Origin: Sphingobacterium sp. HMA12
Lineage (GTDB): Bacteria; Bacteroidota; Bacteroidia; Sphingobacteriales; Sphingobacteriaceae
Length of the DNA: 64,000 bases
NCBI RefSeq assembly: GCF_002933815.1
Contig: NZ_BEYR01000007.1
Location: forward strand, 248,001 to 312,000
Reading direction: 5' to 3'
The position numbers were made by a program, and so were the translations under genes. The notes beneath the pieces were generated by a model. That model had not been told where the DNA came from and ran no database searches. It saw only the letters and a list, made by a program, of their open reading frames with translations. Every line of letters begins with the position of its first letter. Position 1 is the stretch's first letter. This document shows positions 60,374 to 64,000 of the stretch, piece after piece.

Positions 60374-61284
60374 AAATAGTTCTTTAGATTTTTGAGGGCT
60401 TTAAAGTAATAGAAAGGTAATAATGCCAATATCAATGGATAGAAGCTGAAACATAACACCAGCGCAAAAACCTCCGGAAAATTGATCTCTCGAGGATAAG
60501 CGACATATTTTAAGGTAATGGCAAAAGGGAGTAGAAATAGTATACCGCCCAAAACGATTACTGCATTAAACCATTCTGATGAAAAAATAAAGGCGTATGT
60601 CAGTAGGAGCGGAAAGGCAAATAAAAGGCATTGCAGTATCCCACGCCTAAATTTCCGCAAGAGAAATCTGGCCGGTGACTCTCGGCTGTTCCAAAGATAA
60701 AATATAGGTTCCGGTAATTGATAGTAGAATACAGCGGTAAGTGAAATACCAGCGATACAAAATAGAACGAGGTTAGGGTTCATTACATAGAAGCCGATTG
60801 CTCCGAGTATATACAGAATGAAAATTAGCAGGTAACTCCTTCGGAATCCAATAATAAATTCAAATGGTTTCTTTGTAAACGGAGTTGGGATAGATTTACC
60901 AAAAGCTTTAAAGATCAAAAAAGCAAATACAACAGCCAGGGCAATGAGCGCCACGCCATATAACCATAGTCCTAGGAATAGAAAAATAAGCATGGATGGT
61001 AAAATCACAAGGCCATTTTCCAGTAGCCTGATCGTGTAAAAATCCTTTGTACTAAAGGTGTTTTTTAGAAAATCGTTCCTGTTTTTTTCGGTCAGGAGAA
61101 AGAGTAATTGAAAATTGCTAAGCAGTAAGGTATAGCTTCCAAAAACAGGATACTGGAGCAGAAGGTAATGGGCAAGATAACAGACTCCCAGTAACAAAAG
61201 TGGCGCAACCGCTATCGGAAGGCCAGTCGCCTTAAAATGGCGCGTCAACAATTTATATTGAAGCTTTAAATAATTGTTCATCAT
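60370..61284 (-). CDS. ABC transporter membrane protein, unknown substrate
   Basis: Hydrophobic protein of 304 residues with about eight predicted membrane segments, e.g. LPIAVAPLLLLGVCYLAHYLLL (about 22-43), LVILPSMLIFLFLGLWLYGVAL, and ALVLCFSFYPLILALLPFYYF near the end. It has no family motif that I can recognise but must be the partner of the following ATPase, since the genes overlap by 4 bp. Short stretches of Lys/Arg (KKPFEFIIGFRR) separate the helices. The operon resembles small antibiotic- or peptide-exporter modules seen in Bacteroidota. Confidence 0.85.
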   Translation of the reverse strand: MMNNYLKLQYKLLTRHFKATGLPIAVAPLLLLGVCYLAHYLLLQYPVFGSYTLLLSNFQLLFLLTEKNRNDFLKNTFSTKDFYTIRLLENGLVILPSMLIFLFLGLWLYGVALIALAVVFAFLIFKAFGKSIPTPFTKKPFEFIIGFRRSYLLIFILYILGAIGFYVMNPNLVLFCIAGISLTAVFYYQLPEPIFYLWNSRESPARFLLRKFRRGILQCLLFAFPLLLTYAFIFSSEWFNAVIVLGGILFLLPFAITLKYVAYPREINFPEVFALVLCFSFYPLILALLPFYYFKALKNLKNYL

Positions 61285-61386
61285 TTGCTATCTGTTTATA
61301 AATAGTCATGTCGGCGATGCTATCGTGACCTTGTTAGTCTGCCGTTAGATTACTCCAATCTAATGACTACAATCGAATAGCTAAAG

Positions 61387-62571
61387 CTAAGATTTTCTTT
61401 GCCAATTCAGCATATAGAGTAAAGCAATCACTAGCACCACGGCATTGGCATACATAATTTGCGGAATGCGAAGGATGACATCTGCATAATACAGTCCAGC
61501 GAGGAGGGCGCCAAGCCCAATACCTGCTTCGAGGGAAATATACATGGTCGCAACCGCTTTGCCCCGATGTTCGGGGATACTCAGGTCAATGGTCCAGGCA
61601 TTAACCGCGGGAGATAATATACCAGTTCCGATACCATAGATGCTCGCTCCAATCATCATACCGATAAAGCTATCCTCAAAACCAATGACCACCAAAGCAA
61701 TAGCAATAATCACCAAGCCCGTAATAATAACTTTTGGCCTCCCGTAGCGATCGGAAACTTTTCCCGAGACAAAACGTATCATAACGGATGCGATCGTAAA
61801 TGCCAGGAAGAAAAGACCTTTATTTTTTAATCCAAGGTGCTCACTCCAATCCGGTATAAGGGTCAGGATCACACCGTATGCCGTATAGGACAGAAAGGTA
61901 ACTATTCCAGCAGGGACTGCACGCCATTCAATGATGTCATTTCGGTTTATTTTGAGCATGGAAAGGTTAAATCTCTCCTTTTTAACCAAAGTTTCCTTCA
62001 TATTGATGACGATGAGGATTGATAATAATGCCATGAAGGAAGAGGAATAGAACATGACATTAATTCCAAAAGCGTCAAAAATTGCGCTCCCTATCGCTGG
62101 GCCTACTGCAGTGCCGACACTAAATGCAAGACCATGCATTCCCAAGGCTTCACCCCATCTTTTTTGGGGCACAAGATCCGCAACATAAGCCGAGGTAGAT
62201 GTCGGTTTAAAACCGGTAGAGAATCCATGGATCAACCGCAGGAACAAAAAACCAGCGACAGAAGTTAAAATCGGATAGAGAAAACCACAGATAAAACAGA
62301 CGATGGATCCGATGGCCATGACCGGTACACGGCCCCAACGATCAGTCAGCTTGCCGCTGAAAGGCCTTGAAATTCCGGCAGTTAATGTAAACAATGCGAT
62401 GATCAGCCCCTTATATTCAGCCCCACCCAAGCTACTCAGGTAATTAGGGAGCTCTGGAATAATCATATTGAAACTCGAGGAGAATAGGAGTGAGCTCAGG
62501 CAGAGTAAAATAAATTGAAGCGTATAGATGGATTTCTGTTCAGATGGCATTTTAAAACAATTGTCGTGCAT
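61387..62571 (-). CDS. Major facilitator superfamily transporter
   Basis: Inner-membrane transporter of about 394 residues with twelve likely helices. MFS motif A is seen as GKLTDRWGRVPVM (about 75-87) and repeated in the second half as GKVSDRYGRPKVI. The other MFS features are RLIHGFSTGFKPTSTSAYVADLVP (motif B/C region; about 112-135). A drug:H+ antiporter or sugar transporter are both possible. The ATG at 62571 is used; a second ATG at 62550 would remove seven residues and gives an equally good N terminus. A -7 box is 60 bp upstream. The gene is divergent from the VOC gene. Confidence 0.9.
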   Translation of the reverse strand: MHDNCFKMPSEQKSIYTLQFILLCLSSLLFSSSFNMIIPELPNYLSSLGGAEYKGLIIALFTLTAGISRPFSGKLTDRWGRVPVMAIGSIVCFICGFLYPILTSVAGFLFLRLIHGFSTGFKPTSTSAYVADLVPQKRWGEALGMHGLAFSVGTAVGPAIGSAIFDAFGINVMFYSSSFMALLSILIVINMKETLVKKERFNLSMLKINRNDIIEWRAVPAGIVTFLSYTAYGVILTLIPDWSEHLGLKNKGLFFLAFTIASVMIRFVSGKVSDRYGRPKVIITGLVIIAIALVVIGFEDSFIGMMIGASIYGIGTGILSPAVNAWTIDLSIPEHRGKAVATMYISLEAGIGLGALLAGLYYADVILRIPQIMYANAVVLVIALLYMLNWQRKS

Positions 62572-62630
62572 GAATAATTCTTCAAGTATGCAATACCGTG
62601 GAAGATACCTGTACTTTTTGAAGAATAGGT

Positions 62631-62638
62631 CAAATGTA
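62631..62638 (-). promoter_or_regulatory. -7 promoter box of the MFS gene
   Basis: Reverse-strand TACATTTG, a full TAnnTTTG match, with a leader of about 54 nt to the ATG at 62571. Confidence 0.5.
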
Positions 62639-62742
62639 CAGCTTTTGAAACGATTAAACTTTTTCTTTTGTTCGAAATTTTTAAAATCCTTTCAATGGTA
62701 ACATAAAAATAATCATCCGGAAATCCAGTTGAGGCAAATTTG

Positions 62743-62750
62743 TATATTTG
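62743..62750 (+). promoter_or_regulatory. -7 promoter box of the VOC gene
   Basis: TATATTTG matches TAnnTTTG. Transcription would start near 62757, which rules out the longer in-frame start near 62740 and supports the ATG at 62815. Confidence 0.5.
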
Positions 62751-62814
62751 GTCTTCGCTGATGAGAGGAAACCTCTTTTATTGGCCGAACTTTAAGAAAA
62801 CTCCAATTAATCGT

Positions 62815-63198
62815 ATGTCAAAAGAAAAAAGAAATCCAGGAGTCTATTTTGAGATTCCAGTACTGAATATGGACCGCGCTGTTCGTTTTTACAGCGCGCT
62901 ATTTTCCTTTTCCTTTGATCAGGAAGAGTTTGATGGAATTCAGATGGCTTATTTCCCTTTTGAGGAAAAGCTGTCGGGGGTTACTGGTGCGCTGGCCAAA
63001 GGAGAAATTTATCAGCCTACGCATCAAGGGATAGTGCTTTATTTGCATACCGAAGATCTGGAAGAGACGTTAAGAAAAGCAGAAAACACGGGTGCAAAGG
63101 TATTATATCCTGCGACCTTTCATAAAGATCTAGGCTTTGCAGTCGCTGAGATTGAAGACTCCGAAGGCAACCGGCTCGGCCTTCATCAACGGCTATAG
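62815..63198 (+). CDS. VOC (glyoxalase/bleomycin-resistance-like) family protein
   Basis: Small cytosolic protein of 127 residues with two beta-alpha-beta-beta-beta units. Family features include the opening YFEIPVLNMDRAVRFYSALFSFSF and the closing LGFAVAEIEDSEGNRLGLHQRL, where a metal-binding Glu/His is expected. The reaction is not known; VOC proteins range from dioxygenases to resistance proteins. It is divergent from the MFS gene, 244 bp apart, and ends 22 bp before the converging rRNA methyltransferase gene. Confidence 0.88.
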   Translation: MSKEKRNPGVYFEIPVLNMDRAVRFYSALFSFSFDQEEFDGIQMAYFPFEEKLSGVTGALAKGEIYQPTHQGIVLYLHTEDLEETLRKAENTGAKVLYPATFHKDLGFAVAEIEDSEGNRLGLHQRL

Positions 63199-63220
63199 AA
63201 TTCCTTTAAAAATAAATTCG

Positions 63221-63970
63221 CTAAACCAATTGCCGTCGGGCGATCTCACTACAGAATATCGTTGTTGCGACAGCAACATTCAGCGATTCCGCTTGGCCGA
63301 TACGAGGTATGGTCACTGCCTGATCTATTAAAGCTATTACTTCTGTACTGATGCCATTGCCTTCATTTCCCATGACGATCAATCCTTCTGTGCTCCATTC
63401 GGTCTGATAAATGGATTGCCCATGAAGTAGCGCGCCATAGACCGGTAAGTCTGTTGAAGAGATAAATTTAGGGAGATCGAGATAATGTACCTGTATTCTT
63501 GCCAATGAGCCCATTGTCGCCTGCACAACTTTTGGATTATAGGCATCTACTGTGCCAATGGAGCAAATGATATGCTTGATCCCAAACCATTCGGCTGTGC
63601 GAATGATGGTTCCCAAATTACCCGGATCCTGTACATCATCCAAAACGATATTGTAGCAATTTCTCAGATCATTTACTTCAATTTGTTGCTGTTTGGGGAG
63701 CTTGACCAAGGCAAGGATGCCTTGCGGAGATTTTAGGGTACTAATCTTTTGAAATTCAGCCTCCGTCAGTTCATGAGATTTTATATTATGGGAGATTTTA
63801 CCCACTTTTGTGTTTGCGTCGTCTGTATAGAAAATGGAATCGACCTGGTAGCTTGATGAGATAAATTCCTTGACGGATTTTATGCCTTCAACGATAAATA
63901 AGCCATGTTGTTTTCTATACTTTTTGTTTTGTAGAGACGTTATTAGACTGATTTGCGCTTTTGACAACAT
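63221..63970 (-). CDS. SpoU/TrmH-family RNA 2'-O-methyltransferase
   Basis: SPOUT-class methyltransferase of 249 residues. The N-terminal part SLQNKKYRKQHGLFIVEGIKSV is a ribosomal L30-like substrate-binding domain. SpoU motifs follow: LDDVQDPGNLGTIIRTAEWFG (motif 1, about 112-132), IVMGNEGNGIS (motif 2), and IPRIGQAESLNVAVATTIF (motif 3). It probably methylates 23S rRNA or tRNA; the known family includes RlmB and TsnR. Compared with the RlmB-like gene at 18150, motif 1 has the alternative 'DPGN' form, so it acts on another site. The last upstream bases in the window hold no clear promoter. Confidence 0.9.
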   Translation of the reverse strand: MLSKAQISLITSLQNKKYRKQHGLFIVEGIKSVKEFISSSYQVDSIFYTDDANTKVGKISHNIKSHELTEAEFQKISTLKSPQGILALVKLPKQQQIEVNDLRNCYNIVLDDVQDPGNLGTIIRTAEWFGIKHIICSIGTVDAYNPKVVQATMGSLARIQVHYLDLPKFISSTDLPVYGALLHGQSIYQTEWSTEGLIVMGNEGNGISTEVIALIDQAVTIPRIGQAESLNVAVATTIFCSEIARRQLV

Positions 63971-64000
63971 TTTTATTGATGATTAAGTACCCTCGTTTTA

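Overview
The window looks like chromosome of a Bacteroidota member of the Sphingobacteriaceae, most like Sphingobacterium or Pedobacter. This is inferred from gene content and signals. It carries SusC/SusD, FecI/FecR and STN-type TonB receptors, many lipoproteins with SC or GC lipoboxes, and OmpA proteins with thrombospondin-3 repeats. Promoters are of the Bacteroidota TAnnTTTG type and starts are A-rich rather than Shine-Dalgarno-led. I see no rRNA, tRNA, CRISPR array, insertion sequence, prophage or broken gene. Apart from the accessory outer-membrane loci it reads as stable core chromosome.

Layout. 0.15-3.4 kb: operon dedA-like, ppa, corC-like, rsmE. 3.5-6.2 kb: reverse-strand LolD-like ATPase, FtsX-type permease with a His-rich loop, and a DUF3299-like secreted protein; a 7-1-7 palindrome overlaps the promoter, which suggests metal (zinc) control. 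6.6-13.4 kb: TonB receptor, beta-helix lipoprotein and two orphan lipoproteins. 13.5-15.9 kb: transglutaminase-like secreted protein and an orphan lipoprotein. 16-23 kb: dnaX, rlmB, acyl-CoA ligase, DEAD-box RNA helicase. 23.2-31.2 kb: ECF sigma, FecR, STN-TonB receptor, a second beta-helix lipoprotein, another lipoprotein and a small helical protein. 31-37 kb: S41 protease, tandem OmpA paralogues, two tandem double-UspA proteins. 37.8-42.6 kb: alaS, TlpA-like thioredoxin lipoprotein, orphan PhoB/OmpR-type response regulator. 42.8-55.3 kb: dihydroorotase followed by a cluster that looks built for murein-peptide scavenging (LD-carboxypeptidase, M14 peptidase, SusD, SusC, dipeptide epimerase, NlpC/P60), then a Tat-exported glycosylasparaginase-family enzyme. 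55.5-64 kb: msrA, parC, GNAT, ABC exporter, MFS transporter, VOC protein and a SpoU methyltransferase.

Three things stand out. (1) Four promoters share one geometry: an 11-bp-phased TTAAC-like direct repeat ends 10 bp before a TAnnTTTG box. They drive the response regulator, the first TonB receptor, the first beta-helix lipoprotein and the ECF sigma gene. This is the layout of a PhoB-type activator site and would tie both paralogous TonB/beta-helix systems to one regulator. (2) The 44-54 kb cluster joins homologues of Bacillus YkfA, YkfB and YkfC and of E. coli MpaA to a SusCD pair, suggesting an outer-membrane importer for muropeptides. (3) The ABC/FtsX/DUF3299 operon combines a Fur-family-like box with a His-rich extracytoplasmic loop. 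Functions assigned to these systems are inferences; the motifs and gene order are read directly from the sequence.
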